Shown: positions 1-7,871 of the stretch, piece by piece | Layout of the letters: each line of letters opens with the position of its first letter | How positions within the stretch are numbered: position 1 is the stretch's first letter | Assembly (NCBI GenBank): GCA_024402815.1 | Contig: JAKSTB010000003.1 | Coordinates: forward strand, 1 to 42,621 | Origin: Alphaproteobacteria bacterium | GTDB lineage: Bacteria; Pseudomonadota; Alphaproteobacteria; Rs-D84 | Direction: 5' to 3' | DNA length: 42,621 nucleotides | The notes under the pieces: model-generated | The model's input: only the letters and a program-made list of their open reading frames with translations | Told to the model about the DNA's origin: nothing | Databases searched by the model: none | Made by a program: the position numbers and the translations under genes

Positions 1-1276
1 TTGCTTTGCCACTGATTGTGTTATTGCCATTTTCACCAAATACCTGGCTGTAACATACAGAACCCAATCCGCCACCACAATTACGCATAGCACATGTTTT
101 AATCGTTTCCACGCATTTGTTTTTAGCTTTGGCATCAAATTTGTTCACCAAGTCTTGAACTTTTTGACGCATTGCATTGTTCATACGTGCTGCATATGCT
201 TCATCAAAGATTTCTTCACGGTTATCTTCGTCACGCAATTGTGCATTTGTTGGCATTTGACCATTACCAATAAATGTAGCATAGCAATATTTATTTCCAC
301 CGATTGTTTCCAAACATGCATTTTTCAAATATCCAGAAACATCTTTGGTTGTCAATGTTGATGCAACCGATGCCAATTTTTCATTTGCAACCAAATTACC
401 TGTGCTGATAGCTTCTGCAATTTCAGCCAACACGCCGTTTGCATCTACGACACATTTGTTTGGATTTGAACCACACGCATTCAAAATACATTGATCTGCA
501 ATTTTATAGCAAGTAGAAACCGCGTTCACTGCCGCCAACGCAGCACCTTCGCTGATTGCGACACCAACACGTGATGTTGCAGCAGGGGCAACACTGGTAT
601 TTGTAGAACCAAACAATTCTGTGATTCCATCACCCTGGCAACGAGCCAATGTTGATGCACAGTTTATAGATTGTTTTTTGAATTCGTTATTTGTTGTACA
701 TAATTCGAAATCACTGCCACAAACACTTTCTTTCTGCAAACATTTCATATATTTTTTAACACATTGGTCAGATGTCAACATATTTGACAATTTTGCACCT
801 GTAACCATTTGACCCAACACAGAGCCATCTGTTGGGTATCTGTATTTGGAGACTTCGCCATAACTGTTTGTAGATTCAACTTCGGCCAAGGCAGTAACAC
901 TGCTGGTTCCGAACAAATCGTTAACACCGGATGGGGAACATTGGCCCAAAATGCTTAAGCAATTTGGCATTTTTGCGTGCAACAACACATTTGTCGTACA
1001 TTCTTCCAAACCTGGACCGCAGACATCTGTACCCTTCAAGCATCCCGAATATGTTTCGATACATTCGCTGTTAGATAACAACGAAGCTGTCGATGATGAT
1101 GACGAACTGGTAGTAGCCGTTCCAGTAACAATGTAACCCGCAATTGACGGCAACCGTGCAGAAGCCGATCCGGTCTTAATAGCACCCATTACGCTGACAC
1201 GCGGACTGGCCGCATTTGCCCCGGAAAATGTAGCAATTATTGCAAAAAATCCAAGTGTTTTTACGATATTTTTCAT
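1..1276 (-). CDS. Secreted cysteine-module protein, 3' end outside window
   Basis: Family not recognised. 425 codons are visible and the C-terminus lies beyond the left edge. The N-terminus MKNIVKTLGFFAIIATFSG followed by ANA-A is a Sec signal peptide with a signal peptidase I site near residue 22. A Ser-rich linker leads to two modules with identical spacing, C-x6-C-x6-C-x6-C-x12-C-x6-C, each followed after a few residues by a (D/E)LFG motif. Two shorter C-x6-C-x4-C units come later (CYKIADQC and CVETIKTC). Export plus even numbers of cysteines suggests disulfide-bonded repeats in the periplasm or on the surface; that is inference. The ATG at 1276 has a GGAGAAAGGGG Shine-Dalgarno stretch just upstream and its own promoter candidate. 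The start is secure, the function is not. Confidence 0.85.
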   Translation of the reverse strand, partial: MKNIVKTLGFFAIIATFSGANAASPRVSVMGAIKTGSASARLPSIAGYIVTGTATTSSSSSSTASLLSNSECIETYSGCLKGTDVCGPGLEECTTNVLLHAKMPNCLSILGQCSPSGVNDLFGTSSVTALAEVESTNSYGEVSKYRYPTDGSVLGQMVTGAKLSNMLTSDQCVKKYMKCLQKESVCGSDFELCTTNNEFKKQSINCASTLARCQGDGITELFGSTNTSVAPAATSRVGVAISEGAALAAVNAVSTCYKIADQCILNACGSNPNKCVVDANGVLAEIAEAISTGNLVANEKLASVASTLTTKDVSGYLKNACLETIGGNKYCYATFIGNGQMPTNAQLRDEDNREEIFDEAYAARMNNAMRQKVQDLVNKFDAKAKNKCVETIKTCAMRNCGGGLGSVCYSQVFGENGNNTISGKA

Positions 1277-1302
1277 CCCCTTTCTCCATTTACTATGTCT
1301 TG

Positions 1303-1331
1303 ATTTTATCATAGTTGCGAAAATAAAGCAA
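1303..1331 (-). promoter_or_regulatory. Candidate sigma70 promoter for the cysteine-module gene
   Basis: On the minus strand TTGCTT (1326-1331) and TAAAAT (1303-1308) are separated by 17 nt, between the end of the rluD-like gene and the start codon at 1276. The -10 matches consensus at 5 of 6 positions; the -35 is weak. Confidence 0.4.
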
Positions 1332-1362
1332 AGGGAAAAATGAATATTTTGACCAATAATTT

Positions 1363-2322
1363 TTATTCGTTATCCAGAATTTCTTTCAATTCCAACATAT
1401 CATCTGGTAAACGTGTCTTGAAATGCATTTTTTCACCGGTTACAGGATGAACGAATTCCAACAATTCCGCGTGTAACATCTGGCCTGAATGAGTTTTCAA
1501 AAATTCCAACAACATTGGATCTTTGACACCACCAATATGAGATTTTTCTTTGCCATACAAAGAATCACAAACCACAGGAAAACCATGGGCAGATAAATGA
1601 ACCCTGATTTGATGTGTTCGCCCCGTCATCAGTGTGCAACGGAACAAAGAAATTCCAGACCGTGTCCAAACATCCGCAACATTCACAATTGTGTGCGCAG
1701 GTTTACCCCCAGTTTTCACCATGGACATTTTTTGACGATTACGGCTGGAACGTGCAATATTACCAGTTATATCCGCCCCACCCCACGTTGGAATGCCCCA
1801 AACAAAAGCGACATATTTACGGGTCAAATCATGTTCTGAAAATATTTTCACCAAACCACGATATGCAGCATCACTTTTTGCAAAAACCATTACCCCACTG
1901 GTATCTTTGTCCAAACGATGAACAACGCCAGGGCGTGTTAATCCGCCAAGCGTCGACAAATGTGTGTATGCCAATAAGTTTTGAACCAAAGTTCCTGTTT
2001 TATTCCCCGCAGATGGATACATAACAACACCACGCGGTTTATTGATTACGATAACATCATCGTCTTCGTATAAAATATCTAAATCAAAATCATTTGAAAC
2101 ATTGTCATACGCAACATCAGAAGTTTTTTCAGATATAGTCACAATAAATTCATCGCCCAATTTGGTTTTATCAGATAATTTTGTTATCTCAGCATTATTG
2201 CGTTTAATATCAAATTTTTGAATCTCACTGCGTGAAAATTCAGGCATCTGGCCAGCCAAAAATTTATCTATTCGAATACCAACATTTGAATCATCAACTA
2301 AAAATTTGCGAACATCTGCCAT
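1363..2322 (-). CDS. rluD: RluA/RluD-family 23S rRNA pseudouridine synthase
   Basis: Converts specific uridines in 23S rRNA to pseudouridine in the cytoplasm. At 319 aa it has the family's usual length. An S4-type RNA-binding domain comes first (about residues 15-65, IDKFLAGQMPEFSRSEIQKF). The catalytic domain carries HRLDKDTSG (135-143), with Asp138 the expected nucleophile, and the later GRTHQIRVHL motif. The S4 domain plus PGVVHRLDKDTSG fits RluD better than RluA, but RluC cannot be excluded. The start ATG shares one base with the stop of the upstream gene (TAATG), so translation is probably coupled. It is the last gene of the minus-strand operon that begins with the PilV-like genes, an unusual place for an rRNA modification gene. 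Confidence 0.88.
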   Translation of the reverse strand: MADVRKFLVDDSNVGIRIDKFLAGQMPEFSRSEIQKFDIKRNNAEITKLSDKTKLGDEFIVTISEKTSDVAYDNVSNDFDLDILYEDDDVIVINKPRGVVMYPSAGNKTGTLVQNLLAYTHLSTLGGLTRPGVVHRLDKDTSGVMVFAKSDAAYRGLVKIFSEHDLTRKYVAFVWGIPTWGGADITGNIARSSRNRQKMSMVKTGGKPAHTIVNVADVWTRSGISLFRCTLMTGRTHQIRVHLSAHGFPVVCDSLYGKEKSHIGGVKDPMLLEFLKTHSGQMLHAELLEFVHPVTGEKMHFKTRLPDDMLELKEILDNE

Positions 2323-2804
2323 TATTTATCTTTCCACTTTTTACCTTGTTCGCATTTCGAAATATCAATTGTGAAGTCGCGTTTTTTACCTTCGATTTTA
2401 CAATTCAAAATTCCTTCGGTTACGGCATCAGATGCATCTTTGTCTGCATTACGCCAGGCGAAAGAAATTTTTTCGGGTTTTTGTATACAGACCAGTCTTA
2501 ATTTCCCATCCATTTTTCCATTTGGTGACAACCAAACACGAACACCGTCCGCTTCGCCATAGCAAGGAAAAGCATCCAAATAATACAAAATTAAACCCTG
2601 TTTAACGAATTGTTTGTCTGTCCCTGTAATTGTGCCGGTATATTGGCGCAATCTTAAACCGGTAACACCTTCCCAATCAACAGTTGTTGAAAACACACTG
2701 ACACATGAGTTTGGCATAGGCACTGGCGTTGGTGGTATTGGTGAATCTGTGGCCAATGCAGAACAACATACAAAAGCCATCATAACAAACAATAATTTTT
2801 TCAT
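2322..2804 (-). CDS. Small secreted protein, unknown function
   Basis: Not recognised. 160 aa with a clear N-terminal signal peptide (MKKLLFVMMAFVCCSALA, cleavage near residue 18), then a proline-rich stretch (PIPPTPVPMPNSC) and a compact domain with four further cysteines, probably folded in the periplasm. No catalytic motif is visible. An AAAGGA Shine-Dalgarno precedes the ATG. Only 2 nt separate it from the zinc-ribbon gene upstream, and it overlaps the rluD-like gene downstream by 1 nt, so it is firmly in the operon. A role with the pilin-like proteins of the same operon is possible but has no direct support. Confidence 0.75.
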   Translation of the reverse strand: MKKLLFVMMAFVCCSALATDSPIPPTPVPMPNSCVSVFSTTVDWEGVTGLRLRQYTGTITGTDKQFVKQGLILYYLDAFPCYGEADGVRVWLSPNGKMDGKLRLVCIQKPEKISFAWRNADKDASDAVTEGILNCKIEGKKRDFTIDISKCEQGKKWKDK

Positions 2805-2806
2805 GT

Positions 2807-3298
2807 TTAATCCTTTAATTCTATGGCAACGCGTTTAATATCAACTGGATTCACAGACAAAGTATAACTAAATGCGACCGTTGTTTTAGGTTCAACAAAT
2901 GTTGCGGGTGGCAAAAATGATTGGTTTGATAAAACATTGTTAGCCGCATCATATGAAATAATTACCACATTGGGCAATCCTTGCAAATCTTCCGACATGT
3001 TCACGATATACCCAGAAACAGAAACTTGGTTATTTTGAACAATACTTTGAATACTGGTCTGGTCCACATATACAGTTTTTTTATCGGCCTTGTTTTCTTT
3101 GTATGTTATCATAACAGCAAAAGCAAACACACATGCCGCAATCAAAGCACAAAAAGATGCAATAAATTTCAACAATGTATTTTGCCAAACAGGTTTGTGT
3201 GGCAACCAAGTATTTCCACACACAGCACATTTAACCATCCCTTTTGGGAATTTTTTTAATTCATATTCTGTTTTACAAAAATCACATTCTATCTTCAT
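2807..3298 (-). CDS. MJ0042-type zinc-ribbon membrane protein
   Basis: 163 aa. The N-terminus has a two-CxxC zinc ribbon (Cys5, Cys8, Cys24, Cys27), the layout of the MJ0042/zinc_ribbon family found at the start of many alphaproteobacterial membrane proteins. One hydrophobic segment follows at about 43-65, then a soluble domain of roughly 95 residues resembling the extracytoplasmic DUF3426-like part of such proteins. The zinc ribbon should face the cytoplasm and the C-terminal domain the periplasm. It lies 5 nt after the third PilV-like gene and 2 nt before the secreted protein. The role of the family is not established; a membrane regulator or assembly factor is one possibility. Confidence 0.75.
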   Translation of the reverse strand: MKIECDFCKTEYELKKFPKGMVKCAVCGNTWLPHKPVWQNTLLKFIASFCALIAACVFAFAVMITYKENKADKKTVYVDQTSIQSIVQNNQVSVSGYIVNMSEDLQGLPNVVIISYDAANNVLSNQSFLPPATFVEPKTTVAFSYTLSVNPVDIKRVAIELKD

Positions 3299-3303
3299 TT
3301 TTA

Positions 3304-4689
3304 CTACTGCCCTTTTGGATACATTGTATTGTACATCTCTGTAACACTGTTACCAACCGCATTTAATAACTCAAAACAAGTCCCAACTGTAACATCTTTA
3401 CCTGTATTCACTTTATCACAAAACATTTGTGCCGTTTTAGATTTGCTGTTGTAATAATTTGGATCTTTACAAAACTTTTGTATCAAACCTTTCAAATCTG
3501 TTAGCACAACATCGTTCAATTTTCCAGTATTTTTTGTTAAATCCCATTCAAACCCTGGTTTTATACCCGATGAAATTTTGGTATTTACCCTTAAATTCGT
3601 GGTCACAGTCCCCACAGGACTTTTATTTGCCGGCACATCACCTACAAGTGTCCCTTTGATAAAGATTTCATTTGCATCGACACTATCCACAACTGTTGTC
3701 CCGCCAATTCTTTTTATTTCGGTATCTTTTGAAATTTTTAATCCATTCAATTTCAAATCTTTGTTCACGATTAATTCGTTTGTTTCTATGATTCCAAAAG
3801 TCCCTGTTTTAATAATGTCAAAATTTCCGTTTGTTACAAACACAGTATGTTTAGAATCACCTGAAATATTACCACCGTTTATCAATTTCAATTCATTGGT
3901 ATCATAAGAAACATCTTTCAACAAAGCTGTATTTTTAAATTCCAGTGTTGATAACTCTTCTATTTGTCCGACATTTAAAGTGTTAAAAAATGCAAAACTG
4001 CCACTGACGTTTAATGTACCAATATTAACCACGTTTTGACCATTCAAATTTAAATTTGAACGCATAGTTGAATCCTCAGGATTATCCGTAGGAACACGCC
4101 ACAAATACATTGAATTACCACTGGTCGCAGTAGTTTCGGTTGTTCCAACAATACCTGTGGTTATATCATCTTCCAATCCCAAACTGGCGGTACTGGTTTG
4201 AAACACATTAAAACCACCATAAACCTCTCTACCATCTACAAAACCATATTTTCCATTTCCCAGATTTGCGATTTCACGTGTTCGAAAAGAAGAAATATCT
4301 TTGTTATTTAAAACAACCACACCCTGTAAAACACCATTCACACCAGAACCAGATTTTAATACGCTTAATTGATAATCTTGGCCGTAATCATCTACAATAT
4401 GTTCTGGCAATCCATAATCTTCCAATTCAGATATTTTTACCGAAAAATTATGATTTCCAACATGTTGTAAAAATATCGATTTTCTATCATTAATGTATCT
4501 TTCCAAAGCGTTTTGAACTATTTCTATTTGTTTCGCAACTGCTATATTTTTTGCCCTGGATATCGCATTTTGTTGATATCTGACAATAAAAGGCAAAATT
4601 ATTGCGGCAATCGTTATTGACAACATCAATTCAACCAGCATCCCGCCACGTTGTGCTTTTAAAAAAGATTTTTTTGCAATATGTTTCAT
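3304..4689 (-). CDS. PilV-like pilin-type protein A with repetitive C-terminal region
   Basis: 461 aa. A short basic leader ending QRG precedes GMLVELMLSITIAAIILPFI, a class III prepilin signal with cleavage expected after Gly15 and Glu at mature position 5. An amphipathic helix follows (IEIVQNALERYI). After about residue 190 comes a segment shared with both upstream genes (YLWR, then TMRSNLNLNGQNVVNIGTLN at 208-227), which resembles the repeat entry of PilV/shufflon tip adhesins. The rest is a run of short beta-type repeats (NLNVSG, LNVGQ, LIVNKDLKLNG) and a C-terminal end with three cysteines. It is third in the operon, 4 nt after protein B. It is probably a minor pilin or tip adhesin; a phage fibre-like protein is less likely because of the prepilin signal. 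Confidence 0.72.
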   Translation of the reverse strand: MKHIAKKSFLKAQRGGMLVELMLSITIAAIILPFIVRYQQNAISRAKNIAVAKQIEIVQNALERYINDRKSIFLQHVGNHNFSVKISELEDYGLPEHIVDDYGQDYQLSVLKSGSGVNGVLQGVVVLNNKDISSFRTREIANLGNGKYGFVDGREVYGGFNVFQTSTASLGLEDDITTGIVGTTETTATSGNSMYLWRVPTDNPEDSTMRSNLNLNGQNVVNIGTLNVSGSFAFFNTLNVGQIEELSTLEFKNTALLKDVSYDTNELKLINGGNISGDSKHTVFVTNGNFDIIKTGTFGIIETNELIVNKDLKLNGLKISKDTEIKRIGGTTVVDSVDANEIFIKGTLVGDVPANKSPVGTVTTNLRVNTKISSGIKPGFEWDLTKNTGKLNDVVLTDLKGLIQKFCKDPNYYNSKSKTAQMFCDKVNTGKDVTVGTCFELLNAVGNSVTEMYNTMYPKGQ

Positions 4690-4693
4690 CGTT

Positions 4694-5944
4694 TTATTTC
4701 AGCAACTCCGGATTTATATCTATTATCACAGGTAATGTTTTTGAACCTACAGATAAATCATTAAATGGCATTATTTTACCATCTGCTGATATATTCCAAA
4801 ACCCCCTTTTGTCTGGCCCTCTATCTCTGTCCCCCAATGTTAATCCTTTCACACTGCCAGCAACAGAAAAAGGCCAAAGATCTGCAGCAACCGTTATACC
4901 AAAACTTGATTTCTTTTCATCACCATTTTTGTCAGCATAAAAATTTAAATTTTTTGCTTTCATAACCCCTGTAGATAAACTGTCAGTCTCCATAGATGTT
5001 ATATCTATGACATCGGTCTCAGAAACATCTGGTATATAGCTTAAATAAACATCATTTCCCACTTTCAACTCTGCATTTACAGTAACACTATTCCCCATAA
5101 TTAAAGGAGTTACGTTTTTAGTTTTATTAACTGTATTCGCTTCGATATTAAAACCATATAATGTATTCACAGAAGATATAAAATCTGCATGTATTTCTGA
5201 ATCTTGAAAATTAAGTCCTGATAAAAATCTACCATTATCCGCTTGTACATCCGCTGCATTTAAATATCTTACTTTGGCTACAATTGAACTATACATATCA
5301 AGATAGTCTCCTTTCATCTCACCAACATTATACATGTAATTATTATTCATCGCCAAATCTGTTAACATCGTGGTTAAAGTGCCATCAACGCCCGCTTCGC
5401 GATGTAAATAATTTGTTTTATTTTCCAATGCATAATCACGACTGACCTTAAAAATTAAATCTCCTTCTTCAAAATTTTTTTCATCTTGAACCGCCCAATT
5501 TTGAGCATATGCAATTCCACCTGTTTGAACAACTGCTGCATCATGTCCAATATATTTTGCAACTTTGGCGGTTCTGATGCTTGTTTCTCGTTTTGGAAAA
5601 ACCAGATAAACATCTATGATACCCGTTTTATCGCTTTGATTATCTATGACCATATTCTTTGCCCCAGGTGCAATTTCTTGCAATTCTTCTATGTTAATTT
5701 CTGGGGTTACACCTGTTTTTTCCCAATCTGATTCATTTACACGAACAAAAGTAATAATATTATTACGCATCCCCACTATTTTTTTTGCATAATGAATATC
5801 TTGAACCATATCTGTCATATCAGAAATTTGAGTGTATAAAAACGGTGTAACAGCTAACACCAAAGCAATCGCCAAAATGACTTCCATCATTGACGATCCA
5901 AATTGCCAATATTCTTTTACAAAATATTTTTTGTTTAATGCCAT
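4694..5944 (-). CDS. PilV-like pilin-type protein B
   Basis: 416 aa from the chosen start. Earlier in-frame codons would add 19 residues inside the upstream gene, but MALNKKYFVKEYWQFG gives a normal prepilin leader and overlaps the upstream gene by only 10 nt. Gly16 is followed by SSMMEVILAIALVLAVTPFL, so Glu falls at mature position 5. The N-terminal domain runs to about residue 165. The shared PilV-like segment is at about 178-210 (NYLHREAG, then TMLTDLAMNNNYMYNVGEM). A repetitive beta-rich body ends with GFWNISADGKIMPFND. No strong Shine-Dalgarno is seen, consistent with translational coupling. Tip protein or adhesin of a type IV pilus is the best guess. Confidence 0.7.
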   Translation of the reverse strand: MALNKKYFVKEYWQFGSSMMEVILAIALVLAVTPFLYTQISDMTDMVQDIHYAKKIVGMRNNIITFVRVNESDWEKTGVTPEINIEELQEIAPGAKNMVIDNQSDKTGIIDVYLVFPKRETSIRTAKVAKYIGHDAAVVQTGGIAYAQNWAVQDEKNFEEGDLIFKVSRDYALENKTNYLHREAGVDGTLTTMLTDLAMNNNYMYNVGEMKGDYLDMYSSIVAKVRYLNAADVQADNGRFLSGLNFQDSEIHADFISSVNTLYGFNIEANTVNKTKNVTPLIMGNSVTVNAELKVGNDVYLSYIPDVSETDVIDITSMETDSLSTGVMKAKNLNFYADKNGDEKKSSFGITVAADLWPFSVAGSVKGLTLGDRDRGPDKRGFWNISADGKIMPFNDLSVGSKTLPVIIDINPELLK

Positions 5945-7347
5945 GTGTTGTTCTTTATTCTTAATCTGTATTCTAAAGTATACCAGTATATATATTGGCA
6001 TATTATGTGTTGTGCCAAAGAATGTCTTTCAAAAGAAACTCCTCCTTTTTCTGAAAAGGCTTCTAAACAATTTACCAATTCCGCTTTCGTGCCAGTTGGA
6101 TTTTTGATGAAATACATTTTATCATTAGCCATTTGTTTACCGTCTATATTTTCAGCATAAATATCTTGGAACACAGATACCCCGGCCGGAGAAATTTGTA
6201 TTTTTATATCGTTCTGTACCCCTTCTTTTAATTGGTTAACAGTTGATTGCCCCACAACTATGTTTTCAGCAACCAATTCATCCACCTCTATGATACCATT
6301 TTCGTTCAATCTTCCACTTGAAGCTTTTATAACAACAATATCAGAATTTATTTTCAATTCACCTTCTGTATCACTTGGTTTGATACGCAATGTATAATCT
6401 GGTGCAAAAAAATTATGTTCAATTTGTGTCCAAGTTGTCGGTGCCGTAAAATCAATACTGTTTCCAATCATCATAAATTCATTTGCCTCTAAACTCTCTG
6501 CAACATGTAACGAAGGTAAAAATTTATCACTTGTGTATGCACGAGAACTGCCAGCAGACACATAAGTCACAGTCATATTTGTTCCAATTGACATATCAGA
6601 TCCTGTGATATCTAAAAAACCATACACATCGGTCGAACCATTTACATTAAATGTTTTAAAATTATTGCTACTTTGTGCATCACCAAACAATGTTATTTTT
6701 TTGAATCTTCCGCCATTAAATTCCCCGTAATTTGCGCCATTTGTTCCATTGCCCATACCATCATTTGTAAATTCACCGCCCAATCCGCCCAATCCATATA
6801 TGTTATAACCTTGCATATTTAATTCAGACAAAAATATTCCATCTTCTGGTTCTTCTTTCAAAACAATATCAGTGTAAGAAGTAACTGAAGAATCAACAGG
6901 CACAAACACAGATATATTGCCACTACCTTCGTCCCTGGCAAATAAATCCAATCTGCGAATTAATTCTGCGGTTTGGATATCCGACAATTTTCCACCATGA
7001 ATCCTTATTTCCGCGCCAATATAATCTTCATTTTTGTTAATAACCAAAGACATTGTTTGGCCGAATATCGTTTCATTTCTGAATCCCAGTGGCAAACCAT
7101 AATGTTGCAACACATTAACCAAGACATCATCGGCATATTCTGTTTTGCCATAATTCAAATCATTTTTATTTTCGCGCAGATAATTTGTCACCGCATTATA
7201 AACATATTCGACCTGTTGAGTAACAGAATGCATTTTCGCACTCATATCACGAACGGCCAATTTGCTTGCAAAAAAGGGCATGAAAACAAACGCCAAAGTC
7301 AGGGCCAGCAATGCCTGTAACAGAAAATTTCCACGCTGATTTTGCAA
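5935..7347 (-). CDS. PilV-like pilin-type protein C, first gene of the operon
   Basis: 470 aa. MQNQRG is followed by NFLLQALLALTLAFVFMPFF, a prepilin-type helix with Gln rather than Glu at mature position 5. Glu5 normally neutralises the N-terminus of the neighbouring subunit; loss is known for tip subunits such as GspK. The N-terminal domain (to about 140) contains YGLP and FGQTMSLVI, echoing YGLP and YGQDYQLSV in protein A. The shared PilV-like segment is FLSELNMQGYNIYGLGGLGG (172-191), followed by a Gly/Asn-rich stretch and beta repeats. The start appears to be TTG: GGAGGG lies 5 nt upstream of it, whereas the nearby ATG at 7352 is out of frame and touches the Shine-Dalgarno. Confidence 0.68.
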   Translation of the reverse strand: MQNQRGNFLLQALLALTLAFVFMPFFASKLAVRDMSAKMHSVTQQVEYVYNAVTNYLRENKNDLNYGKTEYADDVLVNVLQHYGLPLGFRNETIFGQTMSLVINKNEDYIGAEIRIHGGKLSDIQTAELIRRLDLFARDEGSGNISVFVPVDSSVTSYTDIVLKEEPEDGIFLSELNMQGYNIYGLGGLGGEFTNDGMGNGTNGANYGEFNGGRFKKITLFGDAQSSNNFKTFNVNGSTDVYGFLDITGSDMSIGTNMTVTYVSAGSSRAYTSDKFLPSLHVAESLEANEFMMIGNSIDFTAPTTWTQIEHNFFAPDYTLRIKPSDTEGELKINSDIVVIKASSGRLNENGIIEVDELVAENIVVGQSTVNQLKEGVQNDIKIQISPAGVSVFQDIYAENIDGKQMANDKMYFIKNPTGTKAELVNCLEAFSEKGGVSFERHSLAQHIICQYIYWYTLEYRLRIKNNTWH

Positions 7348-7368
7348 AACATCCCTCCTACGAATAAA

Positions 7369-7397
7369 AGTTTAGCAATAAAAAAATTTTATTGCAA
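7369..7397 (-). promoter_or_regulatory. Candidate promoter of the PilV-like operon
   Basis: The minus strand reads TTGCAA, a 17-nt spacer and TAAACT shortly before the AGGAGGG Shine-Dalgarno of protein C. Both hexamers are fair matches to sigma70 consensus. Exact bounds were read by eye. Confidence 0.45.
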
Positions 7398-7412
7398 TCG
7401 CTTTTAAGATGT

Positions 7413-7434
7413 TTTAACATTTAGTCGTGTTAAA
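7413..7434. promoter_or_regulatory. Inverted repeat, possible operator
   Basis: TTTAACA (7413-7419) and TGTTAAA (7428-7434) form a perfect 7-bp inverted repeat with an 8-nt gap. It lies between the divergent PilV-like operon and the DUF4167-like gene. It is not followed by a T-run, so an operator is more likely than a terminator. Confidence 0.35.
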
Positions 7435-7489
7435 TGGATATGGCAATGTATTTTGCCGATGAAGGTATCCCCTTAAAAAAAGAAAGAAC

Positions 7490-7807
7490 ATGCAAAATAA
7501 AAAAAATCAAACATCTGTGGGCCAGATGATTCAACGCTGTCATAAATGGCGCCAAAAAAGAAAACAATATATCGATTTAGCTCGTCAAACTGACGATGAA
7601 ATCGAACGCGAACGTCTGTTGCAGACGGCGGAACATTATGGCCGTATTGTTAATGAAGAACAGGTAAAAATTGATTCTCAACGCGATCCCAAGGATAAAA
7701 CCCCGGTTGAAGAAATCACAGAATCTGGCGAAACAACCGAAAATGCTGATTCTGGGGACAGCGAAGAAGAAATTGGATTTCCTGATTTCATTACAAATTT
7801 AAAATAA
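7490..7807 (+). CDS. DUF4167-like small protein
   Basis: 105 aa. The central part (YIDLARQTDDEIERERLL, then AEHYGRIVNE) resembles the DUF4167 core of Alphaproteobacteria, which has an 'A..Y..LA....G D.....LQ.AEHY.RI' pattern. A basic N-terminus is followed by a very acidic tail (EEITESGETTENADSGDSEE). DUF4167 proteins are often longer; this is a short version. Function is unknown; the basic and acidic ends suggest binding to nucleic acid or a partner. It is soluble. It stands upstream of dnaX, separated by a 64-nt gap that contains a promoter. Confidence 0.72.
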   Translation: MQNKKNQTSVGQMIQRCHKWRQKRKQYIDLARQTDDEIERERLLQTAEHYGRIVNEEQVKIDSQRDPKDKTPVEEITESGETTENADSGDSEEEIGFPDFITNLK

Positions 7808-7824
7808 TTTCACTTTGTTTTTTA

Positions 7825-7852
7825 TTGAAATTAGGTATTTATTTGCTATGCT
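7825..7852 (+). promoter_or_regulatory. Promoter of dnaX
   Basis: TTGAAA (7825-7830), a 16-nt spacer and TATGCT (7847-7852) lie 20 nt before the dnaX start, which has an AAAGGAAG Shine-Dalgarno. Good sigma70 match. Confidence 0.6.
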
Positions 7853-7871
7853 TTAACCCAAAGGAAGCATT

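Noticed and set aside
951..1136. Plus-strand reading frames in the first kilobase
   Set aside because: They are antisense shadows of the cysteine-module gene, whose signal peptide, Shine-Dalgarno and repeats are clear on the minus strand.
3304..7347. Prophage tail-fibre genes as an explanation of the repetitive proteins
   Set aside because: All three have prepilin-type N-termini, and no phage structural or integrase genes are nearby.
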